A stretch of DNA of 64,000 bases from Adiantum capillus-veneris (GCA_014529385.2 CM043961.1:14272978-14336977); one strand, 5' to 3'. Shown: positions 35,401-45,454, counted from the stretch's first letter. A program made the numbers and translations. The notes: generated by a model not told the origin, from the letters alone.

Positions 35401-37585
35401 GCTGATCAAGCTCTTTGTAATTGCGGGAACATGTCTCACATTCTTCAGCGTGAAAGAAGAGCCATTCTGAAACTTCAATTGAACATCTCCAACACCTAAG
35501 ATCTCACATGTCTGCCCATTGCCTAGCCGAACATGATCTTTAGTGGTCACATAAGAGGTAAACCACTCCTTGTTTGGAGACACATGAAGTGATGCCCCTG
35601 AGTCTATAATCCAGTCACTCAGTGCATTTCCATCAGATGCTGTAAGAAGAGCTGAGTCCATTGTATTCTTCAAGAAGTAGATGTCTCCTGACACTAGACT
35701 GTCATCCTCTGCAACAGTGTTTGTCACATTTATTTCTTGAATCTTCACTGAGGACTTGTTCTTCTCACCATGGTCTTCAGCTTTCTCTTTCCCTTTTTCT
35801 GCTTTCCATTCTCTGCAGTCTCTTTTCATGTGACCCTTCGTGCCACAATGGTAGCATTCTATGTCACTCTTGCCTTTAGCACTGCGGGACTTGCTACAAG
35901 ACTGATTCCTCTTTCCACCTTTGTACTTTTCTTTGGTCCTTCCGCTGACAACTAAGGCTGTTCCTTTGCCTTTGTCCATTGTCTTTCTATTGTTTTCTTC
36001 AGTAAGCAGACTTCCTTCTACACCTGCTATGTTCAAACCATCTAGAGGTGCAGAATTACTCAAAGCTGTGCGAAAAGTAACCCAACTTTCCGGCAATGTG
36101 ATAAACAGGAACATAGCTCTAACAGGTTCATCAAACTTGACACCTTGAGCTGACAACTGATTATAGATTGTGTTGAATTAATTCATTCAAATGATTGGAC
36201 ATAGGTGTCCCTTCTTTCATCTTCAAGTCAACAAGATTCTTAAGCCAGTATACCTGTGAAGCTACACTCTGCTTCTCATAAAGATCACTGAGCTTTAACC
36301 ATGCTTGATAAGCCGACATCTCGTCTGCTACATTGAAGTAAACGCTTTCTGCCAAAGTCAGCATAATGGTAGAAAGTGTCAATTCATCCATTTCGCTCCA
36401 TTCATCTTCGTCCATATCTTCTGGTTTTATCCCCTTGAGCTTTATAGGTTTTATCTACTTCTTTTGTACCAACACGTGCCAAATCTGCTTCTTCCACAAT
36501 GGGAAATTGGTTCCATCCAGCTTCTTGATATTGTAAAGAGCAGTGTCCTGTGATCCACCAGCCATAGCTACGCTTCACAGTGGTTTACTTTCCTGGGAAA
36601 AATTTGGTAGAGTTTCCCCTGTAAACTGACCTCTGAACCAATATCAACCTATCAAATGAACCAAGAAAGCTTCAGATTATGCATAAATTTCGGTAGAGTC
36701 TCCTTTGTAAAATGGCTCTGGTGTACTAAAAAACAGACCAGAAAACAGCTGAAAAAACACTGTCTCTCTGACACTGTAAGCTGCGGGTAAACCTATCCTG
36801 CACCTGTACTGTCTCTCACTGTTCTGCCACTGTCCTATAAGCATAGACTGCGACAATGCCTCAACGGCAGTAAAGCAAAGATGCAATCCCAACTATCTAA
36901 GGGTGCTCGAGGGATCGCTCCAAGACCTGTATCACCGAAAGGATCTCAACATTCGAGAATCCCCCAGCTCAATAAAACCTCACTCGACCCTCAACAAAGG
37001 CTGCAGTAAATTTGACAGTACATAGACTTCCCACAAAGTCATACATCCACAAATTTCCCACTGTATGCTGTAACCGCTACGGCGGTTGTTTGCTGCGTGA
37101 CTCACAGCCAGCAAACCCTCAACAGATATACATCATCTCTGACAATACATCCCATGTGGAAGTACCTGCAATGTCAGGATGAAATCTGGAATATCAAGCA
37201 GCAAACACAAGCTACCTGATGAACTACTGGATGTTGCCTACAGTCTGTGTGTAGATGCGTCCGTGTCGTATGTGACACGTCTCCAAGAACTGTGAGCCGT
37301 CCTTCAATGTGTAGACAGCCACAAATCAACACTCTGGGAGTGTCGATATCCTCAACACCTGCAGTCGTAGGCCGAAAACCCCAAATTTGCAGAGTCAGAT
37401 CTGCACCCGTCGAGACCACGTAGTCGAAAATGGCCTGCGCAGACCTTTGTCGAAGCCGAACAGTGACCGAGATGACCTCAGAACAGTTTTGTTCACTTGC
37501 CTGTCGAATTTCACTCCAATCTGAGCTGGTGACTCTAGCCTCCTGCACTGCTGCCCCGAGCCTCGATCTGAGCTCTGATACCAGT

Positions 37586-37760
37586 TGAAGGAGTACGAGC
37601 GGAAGTGCGAGAAGAAGAGCACGACGATATGGTGAACTCGCTCTACTGTAATGTGTAGAGCATAGTGAGTTCTTATTAGGTTTTTACAAGAGAATATGTG
37701 TGCATACCTGGCGGCCCGCCCACTTACCTGGGTGACCACATTGGGCTTTATACCCCAACA
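37586..37760 (-). repeat. LTR of Copia 2 (right copy; 5' LTR in element sense)
   Basis: 175 bp. It is followed inward by the initiator-tRNA-Met-type primer site and outward by GTTAG. High identity with the other LTR shows a fairly recent insertion. Confidence 0.95.
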
Positions 37761-37970
37761 GTTAGCATCTAAAAACATACACAAGCTTGTAAGATCGATA
37801 AGCTATCTGTCTAGCAAGCTTGTGCACACAAAAAACACATGCAGACATGTAAATAGACATGCACATGCATACAAATAGGTGGATATTTACAAACAAAGGT
37901 AGTTGGATTAAAGAGTTAGCTTTTTGATGGTCACTAGAGACAAACAAAGTGAAATTTTCCTTTGTTCTAC

Positions 37971-38340
37971 CTAAGCAAATGCATATGCTAATGCAGAGTA
38001 CATTCCTGCTCCACGTTCTTGATAAAAGACGGTTCTTTCAATAGCGACAACTGGCTGGACAGTATTTGCATTTTGATAGCCCATGAACGTAGAGATTGAA
38101 TACATAGCCCCAAAGATGTTAAACAAGTCAGAGGTTGTGCTCTTGCAGGAACACATTAAGAGTCAGCGAAGCTTATATGGTGACATACATTAGCTTTGTA
38201 CAGAGTGTTGTACACTAAAACTTACGTTTTTTGACCTAGTCTCCAGTAGATGGTTCTAAAGATGAGCCCAACAGCTGTTGTGAACAGAAGTCGCACGGCA
38301 TTGTAATGAGGATTGCACCAATATGACTGTGATTCCTCGG
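37971..38340 (-). pseudogene. ABCG/PDR transporter fragment (two exons, intron kept)
   Basis: Exon A (to 38226) encodes SYWCNPHYNAVRLLFTTAVG and LIFRTIYWRLGQK. Exon B (38139-37971) encodes TTSDLFNIFGAMYSISTFMG, YQNANTVQPVVAIERTVFYQ and GAGMYSALAYAFA. This is the start of the second transmembrane domain of plant full-size ABCG (PDR) transporters: YWRNP.YTA.R...T...ALIFGTIFW..G.K, then DLFNA.GSMY...LF.G..NA..VQPVV..ERTVFYRE.AAGMYSALPYAFAQ. The 86-nt intron sits at the family position with GT-AG ends. The last codon before the next donor, CAG (Gln) in the family, reads TAG here, and no further exons follow, since Copia 2 lies there. Only about 70 of ~1400 residues are present, so this is a fragment, probably a captured one. 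Confidence 0.85.
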
Positions 38341-38394
38341 GTCTCATAATTTGAAGAAACCAGCAGAAGCCAGTATCAGCGCAGCCTCTTAATT

Positions 38395-38740
38395 TGACTC
38401 CAGTGCTCAGCTTGCGAGCCAGCTCTACTTGCCAAAGCTGGATTCTCCTTCCCCCGCACCTCAGAGATCTTGGGATGGTCTGGAAAGTCTAGCAATTGCA
38501 CGGTCCTTTGCTTTTTTGCTGAGGCAGCACGAGAATGTTAACTAAAAAAAGTCCCTTGATTCATCCCCTAACCAAATGCTAATGCTAAAAGACGTAACAA
38601 AATCCCGAGACATACACTCACCATTTTCAGCTTGCTGATACCCTTGATGTAGCTTTCTTTTGGCAATCTCAAGCTTCTGCTCTACCTGACTTTTATCCGA
38701 CAGCCATAAGGAGAGACCAGCAGGTTGGCACAGCAAGACC
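38395..38740 (-). pseudogene. Two-exon fragment of another plant gene (coiled-coil, identity uncertain)
   Basis: Exon 1 ends at 38622 with AATG|GTGAGT and encodes SQVEQKLEIAKRKLHQGYQQ followed by AEN. Exon 2 starts at 38518 after CCTCAG and encodes AKKQRTVQLLDFPDHPK. Phases join exactly (G|CA gives Ala) across a 103-nt intron. The KLxxGYQQAENAKKQRTxQ pattern is strikingly conserved-looking, and I believe it occurs in a plant nuclear protein, but I cannot name it safely. It ends about 60 bases before the ABCG fragment on the same strand, although the two genes are unrelated. That is what gene-capturing elements (Helitrons, Pack-type transposons) produce. Confidence 0.55.
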
Positions 38741-38759
38741 TGGCCACTGGCGCACCAAG

Positions 38760-39155
38760 AATTCGTAGTGTGTACCTACACACACAGGGCATGCATTGAG
38801 AGGGCGCACGTCTCTGAAGTGGCACAGTCAGGGGCCTTTATGGAGGAGCACCATTCGTGGTACTGGTAACTGCCAAAACTTTTCTTGGGTAGTTACCACG
38901 CACGTGCAAGGGCGGGCTCATACCTCCACTTACCCTCAAAAAAATTACACACAATTTGTTCCAATGCTCCCCAGCGCCACATCACCAACTTAGTGCCACG
39001 TGCAGAGCTCCACGTAGCGCTCAAGGTCAGCACCTAACATTTACATTTGGGCACATATTGGGCCCACACCAGCATTCCCAATCTATTCGTCTCTAAATAG
39101 GGACTTCTACCCTAGAGCTCTATTTTGTCACTCTTTTGCAATTTTTTACAGATTC

Positions 39156-39220
<65 letters not shown>

Positions 39221-39721
39221 CAAGCAGCTTAGGGTTCCTATGATCTGTGTGTTCGCCTGCTCGTGTGTAAGCATGCTGGCTAGTGTGTGGCAAGCTCGTC
39301 TCTACAACAAAACTTGGGAGTGGTCAACCGCCCTCAGCCGACATTAGGGGAATTTTGAGGTCATTTTTGTGCCTTTTAGCGTGTAGAGAGAGAGTGGTCT
39401 CAACCAATGGTTGAAGAGCTTCCGTTACGGAACCTCTATTTTTGAAAACTCACAAAAAAAGCAAATATTCTATCTTTACCGCAACTTTGAGCTGGTAAAT
39501 AGCAATGTAAACAAGTAAAAGTGCAAAGGCATTCAATAGCTGTCGCTTTTAGAAAGACGTACTTCTCATATTATATTGTTTTCATTTTGCACGTCGTCAT
39601 CATAAAACAACGTTTGGATTCTATCTCATGATCTTTTCCAGATTTGAACCGTTTTTTGCACATTCTGCTTATTCTTCTCTTGAACTCAGGCTAAACTTCT
39701 CTGCTCATTTCTTTTTTCACC
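38760..39721. other. Presumed 5' flank of gene a; (GA)n at 39161-39219
   Basis: No coding sequence is recognised. A 60-base GA microsatellite lies at 39161-39219, about 500 bases ahead of the gene a start. (GA)n also precedes gene c copy c2 (47408-47446) and lies upstream of c1 (8836-8880) and c3 (54180-54295), so GA-rich leaders may be an element feature. A plus-strand TATA box could not be pinned down. Confidence 0.45.
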
Positions 39722-41026
39722 ATGGAATCTTCATCACGATCAAAACGACCAAGAACTTCCATTGAAGCCATTGTCACTTACAACACGACTGATCAAAATG
39801 GAGAATGGATTCCAATAACTATACACAAAGGAACGTGGATACTGATGCAACAGAACAAGAGAATAAAGTCTTCTACCAAAAACTCTTTCTTGGCGGGATG
39901 GAAGGGTATTGTTAAAGATTTCAGCTTTGGCGACAACAAAAAATCAATCAAAGAGGTGCTGGTGCAGCATGTGTACATGCATAAAGATCTGCATATTGAC
40001 TCAGAGAGTTCTGCTTTGCCATTACATAGACCAAACTGTAAGTCTCTTAACTTCAATCCTTATTTGTAATGCATGTTGTATAAGGTTATTTGTTGTATAG
40101 ATTTGTATCCTTCAAACATTATGGAATGGCAGCCAGTAGAATGTGTTATAAATATTCTGGATGTGTGTCATGGATCAATTGGTGAAGAAATATACAAGGG
40201 AAGGACTAAGGGTTCATTGGCATAGAATGGAATATTCTTCTTTGACCATTATTATGTTCCACCTAGAAGGACTGGAGAACTTGGACCCACAACCAAGCTA
40301 GACTTGCCTGATTTCAAAAGTGGAGAATGGTCACTCCCTAGCTCAAATACAAGTGAGGGCTACAGGTGCAAACTGTTTTGTGAGATTCAAAAGTGTTTGA
40401 AAGCAAACATAGCAAGCAAACAGAGTAGAACTTCTATATTCATGCCCATTACAGTTTTTGTAGACTTCTTCTCTAATGCTGAAGTCAAAAAATCTAGAAC
40501 AATGTTTTCAGTGAGGACTTTAGACTCAACAAATGTACTTGAATTTGTGGATGAGGGTTGGAACACCAAAATAGTGAATGGAATCACTTGTAATGTGCAA
40601 GCTGGCTCAATTGCTTGCAAATACATGATAGGGACACAAAAATTCATTATGTCATTTTATTACAGAAGATGGCACTATGTTGGTGGTCAGCTAACTCCAC
40701 TTGATCAAGACATGGAGGACTTCATTGACAGCCCAATAGAAGACATTGATATATGGGTAAACAATGAGCATCTGTCAATTGTAAAGATAAGAGGCATGTG
40801 TAGCTTACATCAATTGAGATTGGAACTGCAAAATGATGAAATTGAACTGCCCACAACATTCTGCTTTCAAATAAATGGTGGAAAGGTAACTGTTATCCCT
40901 AAAAGTCTCTTGTTCTCTTATTGGTTCTTTATTTAACTTGGACTGTTTTTGTAGGTATCAAAAAGGAATGAAAAGAGGCTACAGTGCAAGGACATCTTGG
41001 ATGGCATTGTACATTTGGTGCCTTAA
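39722..41026 (+). CDS. Gene a, copy a1: unknown protein, possibly BAH-like (3 exons)
   Basis: Exons 39722-40037, 40101-40885 and 40955-41026 have GT-AG introns of 63 and 69 nt and consistent phases (390 codons). The frame is not fully open in this copy. The N-terminus is basic (SSRSKRPRTS), followed by DQNGEWIPITIHKGTWILMQ and WKGIVKDFSFGDN, then VQHVYMHKDL. Next come YPSNIMEWQPVECVINIL and NGIFFFDHYYVPPRR. The alternation of short beta-strand blocks with HVY..KDL and FF.DHY.VP resembles BAH domains, which bind nucleosomes or modified histone tails; that is a weak, by-eye inference. The C-terminal part (WNTKIVNGITCNV, MSFYYRRWHYVGG) is unlike anything I know. Copy a2 at 56198-57333 conserves the same blocks, so a real protein family is under selection. 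It converges with the H3-Ulp1 gene 350 bases away. Confidence 0.6.
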
Positions 41027-41042
41027 ACATCCTTCAAGGCAA

Positions 41043-41136
41043 TTTTGTAACACATGACCTGCAAGGATCTTATTTTGTATCACATGACTTGCAAGGATCT
41101 TGTTTTGTATCACATGACCTGCAAGGATCTTATTGA
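41043..41136. repeat. Three tandem ~31-bp repeats after gene a
   Basis: CACATGACCTGCAAGGATCT and near-identical copies, each preceded by TTTTGTA(T/A)CA, stand head to tail directly downstream of the gene a stop, in its likely 3' untranslated region. Confidence 0.9.
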
Positions 41137-41279
41137 AATAAAGATCTAAAAGGATCTTTATTTTGTTATTGAAATGCAACTTTTCCAAACATCAATGATT
41201 TTACTTCAATGATTTGATTTTGTAACAGAGTCTTAAAACAAGGTGATCAAAATGTATTCAATTTCAAATATTTGCAATT

Positions 41280-41375
41280 ACATAGACAATTGGATACAAG
41301 TGGGCTATAGAATAGAAAATTGGATACAAGTGGGAAGCTTGATACAAGTGGGCTACAATTAGAGTGGGCTACAAA
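41280..41375. repeat. GGATACAAGTGGGCTA short repeats
   Basis: TTGGATACAAGTGGG, TTGATACAAGTGGGCTACA and AGTGGGCTACA occur four times in 90 bases, in the gap between the convergent genes a and H3-Ulp1 and next to the stop codon of the latter. Confidence 0.8.
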
Positions 41376-41378
41376 AAG

Positions 41379-43457
41379 CTAGAATAGTTTTCTGCCAGGA
41401 GTTTTCTTGTCCCTAGGGGTTGGTGCTTTTGCAGTGGGCTCTTTTGTCCTGGGAGATTTTCTTGTGGGCTCTTTGGCAGGAGGGCTTGAGGGCTGCTTCC
41501 TCTTTCTCTTATCATCCATCTCTTCACTTGCCTTTTCCTGCTCACCACTCTCTTCTTCCTCTTCACTTCCCTTTTCCTCTTCTAGTTTTGCTTTCCCCTT
41601 TGCCTTTTCTAGCTTTGCTTTCCCCTTCTCTTCAACATCATCATCTTTAAATACCTCTTGCAGTTGTCCATTTGCTTCAATCATATACTTGATAATCTTT
41701 GCTCTTGTCAACCATACATGGTCCTCACTATAGCACTCTCTGTTGATCTATACAAGGCAATAGAAAGCAAGTTTTAGGAACAATAAAATGAGAAAAAATA
41801 CAGCTAGCAAATATGAAATATGCTATACTTCTATATTCTGATTGTCATTGCAGTATATGAAGTCCAAGAGGAGCTTGGCATTTGTCACTACCCTCCATCC
41901 ACATGAATGGCTTTCAGGCTGGATTGGAACCTGCAACTCATTACATGTATTTATGGGAAAAAATATTTGAGGATAATCCATTGAAGTGAACAAAGCATAA
42001 AGAGTTCCAACCCTCACAACTGAAAATTGGATTTCAGTCAGCATCTTTGGCATGGGTGGACAATTCTCCAGTGTCTCTATAAATCTTGTAGCAGCACTGT
42101 CCAAAATTCTTTATTAAAAGTATGTGCTTGAGGTTCTGCTTGTGGTTTACAAAATGTGTCTGCTACTATACTTACAATTTTGCTTGACCATGTACTCCAG
42201 CAAGAGAATTGATAAAGTAGCATTTTCTTTTCACAATATCAATTGCAATTAAACTCCAATGTGAGCTATAAAAACAAGCCTCAGTTAGCCTTCTAACATG
42301 AATTAGTAAATTCTCTTCACAAGGTGTAGGTAGGAAACTTACCTCTCATGATAAGGAATCAAGAAAATTTCACAGATTTCCAAGTCCACATGAATCAACC
42401 ACTTTGTGAGATCTCTAATATTTGTCTCTGTCCTGAGAAAGTGGGAGAAAGAAGGGTCTAAAAATTCCACCTTTTGTTGAAGGTCTGGCTCATATGTATG
42501 CATCATTAACCTGGTACAAGATATTGTTATATAAAGAGTTCTTGCTATAAACAAAAATACAGAGGAAAACAAAAACAACCTGAGGCATGTGATAAGGAGT
42601 GGAGAATTCATCTCCTTGGTCCAGTCCTTGAGAATTTCCAAGGTCTCAGAGTCAAGTGAATTGTAATCCTCCCTAGGATCCTCCTCACTGAATAGAGCGA
42701 CAACAAAACCAGTAGGATTGACACTCCTCACGAGGGGCACTAGCTGAGGTTCCAACAGGTCAAGCTCCTTTCTCTCTGCAATTTCCTTGTCTTCCTTTGC
42801 TCTCTTTTTCCTTTCCTTTTCCTCTTCTTCCGTAATATCAACTACTCCTACTTCAGGCTCCTTGGGCTTCCTCCGTGGAGGAATGTTGAGAATATTAAAG
42901 GTCTTAATATCATGCATAGAGACAGGCTCCAACATTCTTGAAAATCTGTATCTCAGCCTCCTGAGAGTGATCATGTCTTTGTCCATCAAAGTAACCCTAT
43001 GGGCATGAGATGCACAAATATAGGCATCTTGGAAAAGCTCAATCATAAAGTCCTCAGAAGCCTCCTGGATACATGCCAATGCAGTTCTAGTCCACCTCAT
43101 GTCAATCTTGTACTCCTCTGCAACTTGTCTGCATAGTCTTTGGAAGGGCAGTTTGGGAATTGCAAGATTGATGGCCTTTATGGCTTTCCTTATCTCTCTT
43201 AGACATTTGACCCCCTGCTTGAACTTTCTCTTTGTAAGGAGAGGCTTAAGCTGCAGTGGCTTGGAAGCTTTCCTCTGATGTGTAGTTTTTCTTTTGCTTG
43301 GTTGAGGGTCAGGTGTGCTTGGTTTAGGGTCCTTCCTCTGAGATGCGCTCTTCTTTGGTTTGGAAGTACCAGCTGAAGCTTTGCTAGGCTGAGCTTCTTC
43401 TTCATCTTTGGATAGAAGCTTATCAACCTTCCTTGCAGTCTTCTTGGTCCTTGCCAT
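41379..43457 (-). CDS. Histone H3-like domain fused to Ulp1-like (C48) cysteine protease, 5 exons, intact
   Basis: Exons are 43457-42580, 42510-42343, 42265-42176, 42108-41829 and 41747-41379. All four introns (67-81 nt) have GT-AG ends, and phases join to an uninterrupted 594-residue frame. The start is the first ATG and yields ARTKKTARK, the H3 tail with K4 and K9 kept. After a Lys/Ser/Pro-rich linker, residues ~80-172 form an H3 fold: LREIRKAIK, PKLPFQRLCRQVAEEYKIDM, CIQEASEDFMIELFQDAYIC and HAHRVTLMDKDM. An acidic/basic linker follows. Residues ~290-460 look like a Ulp1/SENP protease, with PYHESSHWSLIAIDI (His351), CYFINSLAG (Asn368, where most members have Asp), VPIQPESHSCGW (Gln442, Cys448). 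The tail is Glu/Lys-rich, then basic and proline-rich like a linker-histone tail. Ulp1 enzymes remove SUMO, and Ulp1-like genes ride on many plant transposons; a fusion to H3 is unknown to me. Lack of breaks suggests a young or functional gene. Whether it enters nucleosomes is unknown. Confidence 0.85.
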
Positions 43458-44575
43458 CTTCAAAAGGGATAGGAATGATTGTTACACAACAAACATTAGT
43501 AAAAAAAGTAAACGATGTATATTAAATTTTCATTATTACTTTATCAAAGTAAACTCCTCCTTTTCGACATAGTGGCACACATTTCCATACAAAGTGGAAC
43601 ACATTGCGGTGACACCCCGTACGCGAAATCACAAAGGGACCAATGTCCTCACACTTACGATGATTGCGCACGGGGTGACGGAGCGGTACACAGAGGCGGT
43701 GACACTCCGTACACGAAATTGCGAAGGGAGCACAGCCCTCTCACTTACCAATATCGCGCACGGGGTGACGGGAGTCCCAAGCGGTGAAAACCTCTTAAAC
43801 CTCTTCAGACACATATTGTATGCATGGTGAAAATAGTGGCACACATTGCGGTACACATCGTAAACATGATCACACTTGTGGACATAGTGGAACACATTGC
43901 TTTGAAACTCCGTACGCAAAATGACAAAGGAGGCAAAGTCTTCTCACTTACGAATATCGCGCACGTGGTGACGGTCAAAGCGCTCGAAGTTTTGGGTTGT
44001 GGAAGTGCGAGAACCGGGTAAAACCTCCTTCAAAATGCGCTTAGTTTGGGCTCTAAGGAGGTTTATATAGGGTGCATGGCGCAAGTCCCTAGGCGCATAA
44101 AAACTAGCCGTTGGACCAAACTTCGAGGCGGCAACCGATTTGCACACCCCCCGAGGCGGCGTTTTTGGCCATAAACGGAACCTACCCAACCCGTTTTTTC
44201 GCTTATTGTCATTCACAAGGCTTCGAAATTAAGCCTCCAACCCTCCAAGCGACACACCGCGACACCCGTGCGCGATTTTGGGAGACGTCGACCTCTTCCT
44301 AGCAATAGGAAATCGCGTACCAAGTGTCACTCCGTGCGCGTAGTTAGTGAGTGCCGAGTTTCTCTTAACCCCTCACAGTTTGCATAGCAAGTGACAAACT
44401 TAGCATGTCACAATTTTATGTAATTCTTTTTTGCTTGCGCTTAATTTGTGCGCTTAATTTGCTTGACAATTTTATGCTTTTAATTTGTTTGTAGACTTGA
44501 TATAAAGAAGGGTGGTTAATGTCTTGATAGACTTCTCTTTTCTCTTTTTCAGCTGAGCATTTGTGGATTGTCATA
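43458..44575. promoter_or_regulatory. Shared divergent promoter of H3-Ulp1 and gene b, with repeats
   Basis: The two genes start 1118 bases apart and point away from each other. The interval is GC-richer than its surroundings and holds three imperfect ~78-bp repeats plus a TTTATATAGGGTGCATGG motif near 44060 that could be a TATA box. An acceptor-like TCTCTTTTTCAG at 44541-44552 lies just before the gene b start, so gene b may have a 5' untranslated exon. Confidence 0.5.
43604..43977. repeat. Three ~78-bp imperfect repeats (GCGCACGGGGTGACGG family)
   Basis: Copies at 43604-43681, 43694-43771 and 43900-43977 each run from a CTCCGTACGCGAAAT-like segment, through AAAGGGA and CTCACTTACGA, to TCGCGCACGGGGTGACGG. 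A shorter motif AGTGG(C/A)ACACATT recurs near 43571, 43593, 43834 and 43879. These are candidate protein-binding repeats in the intergenic promoter. Confidence 0.85.
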
Positions 44576-45454
44576 ATGGATATAGAGGATATACAAGAGA
44601 CCGCTGATGACAAGCTGATGTCTTTTCTTTACAAAGTTAATGAACTTACAAGATTTCAAAGTGTCAAACAGATTTTTAATGCTGCCTTTGATCTTCAAGC
44701 ACTTGTGGATGGCTTCTCTACACAAATTAGTGACTTGAAAGAGATATATACAGAATTGATCAGAGATCACAAGCTTGACAATCTTGTTCATTTTGTTGAT
44801 ATATGCAAAGCAGGTAGCTTGTCAAGGACAGGTATTGCAAAGAAGTGGTCAAGCCTTCATTCAGACTGGCAAAAGATCATAAAGCCTTGCAAATTTCATG
44901 GTAATATGCATTGCCAGTTGGTAGATTATGACCTTGGACTTATCATTTTCTTCAGTGTACTCCCAACACCAGAGGGCAAAGAGATTCCAAAGCACATTTC
45001 CCAGGCTAAGGAGGACCAGGAGAAAGAGGAGATAGAGATGGAGTTCCATGAAGAGGAAGAGAAGCTACAAAGCACTGAGATGCTGGACATTGCAAAATTT
45101 AAAGCAGAAAACATCACTAAAGTGGAGAATGTTGACATTGAGGATGAAGATGTTGATCCTTTGCATTGCACAACAACATTTCCCACATACAAAGTTAACA
45201 AAAAGGAATATGTTTTGTTGAATGACATTCAGCATCTTTTTGATCTAAGGGAAGATTATGCTTTGGCAGTTTTGGCTGAGTGGGGATCTAATGACATAGG
45301 ATTTATTGATTACTCACCTTGCCCCTTAGCAGTCTTGGACACAGAGGCAGAAAATTTTATTGACAGCTCAAGTGTTGGAAAGCATGTGCAGGACATTGTT
45401 CTGAGATATGAGCAACAGGGTGTACCTTCTGAAGAGGAGTTCAATGAGATCTAG
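44576..45454 (+). CDS. Gene b, copy b1: unknown 292-residue protein, intact frame
   Basis: A single open exon from the first ATG after an acceptor-like site. Visible features are an N-terminal helical part (MDIEDIQETADDKLMSFLYK, FNAAFDLQALVDGF), a LDNLVHFVDICKAGSLSRTG block, and an acidic glutamate-rich linker (residues ~150-180). The C-terminal block is KEYVLLNDIQHLFDLREDYA followed by LAVLAEWG. The last block recurs in b2 as FLFLEDIAKKLGLREDESLAVLA, so it is the best-conserved part. No signal peptide or membrane segment. I recognise no named domain. It is divergent from H3-Ulp1 and convergent with gene c, the same arrangement as in the second element copy. Confidence 0.65.
   Translation: MDIEDIQETADDKLMSFLYKVNELTRFQSVKQIFNAAFDLQALVDGFSTQISDLKEIYTELIRDHKLDNLVHFVDICKAGSLSRTGIAKKWSSLHSDWQKIIKPCKFHGNMHCQLVDYDLGLIIFFSVLPTPEGKEIPKHISQAKEDQEKEEIEMEFHEEEEKLQSTEMLDIAKFKAENITKVENVDIEDEDVDPLHCTTTFPTYKVNKKEYVLLNDIQHLFDLREDYALAVLAEWGSNDIGFIDYSPCPLAVLDTEAENFIDSSSVGKHVQDIVLRYEQQGVPSEEEFNEI

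Larger units (their letters stand above)
32300..37760 (-). mobile_element. Ty1/Copia retrotransposon 2, with both LTRs and TSD
   Basis: A fossil element of about 5.46 kb, nearly whole in structure. Its LTRs (32300-32491 and 37586-37760) are TG...CA bounded and flanked by the 5-bp target duplication GTTAG (32295-32299 and 37761-37765). The primer site TGGTATCAGAGC lies just inside the right LTR and a purine-rich tract inside the left one. In minus-strand order come a ~1-kb leader; Gag (from about 36550, with a CYHCGTKGHMKRDC knuckle near 35840); protease (DSGASLHVS, near 35600); integrase (CTDNGGEYVS, near 34840); reverse transcriptase (YVDDM, near 33530); and RNase H to about 32590. The coding region is broken in about four or five places. 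The aligned LTRs differ at about 7 of 175 positions plus one short insertion. At a rice-like rate this means an age of the order of one to two million years, and more in a slow lineage. Confidence 0.95.

Noticed and set aside
42787-43008. Plus-strand frame opposite the H3-Ulp1 exon
   Set aside because: Shadow of the acidic/lysine-rich coding strand.
41379-43457. Ordinary host histone H3 gene
   Set aside because: Canonical H3 has 135 residues and no protease; here the tail beyond residue 9 is unrelated, the fold is divergent and about 420 more residues follow.
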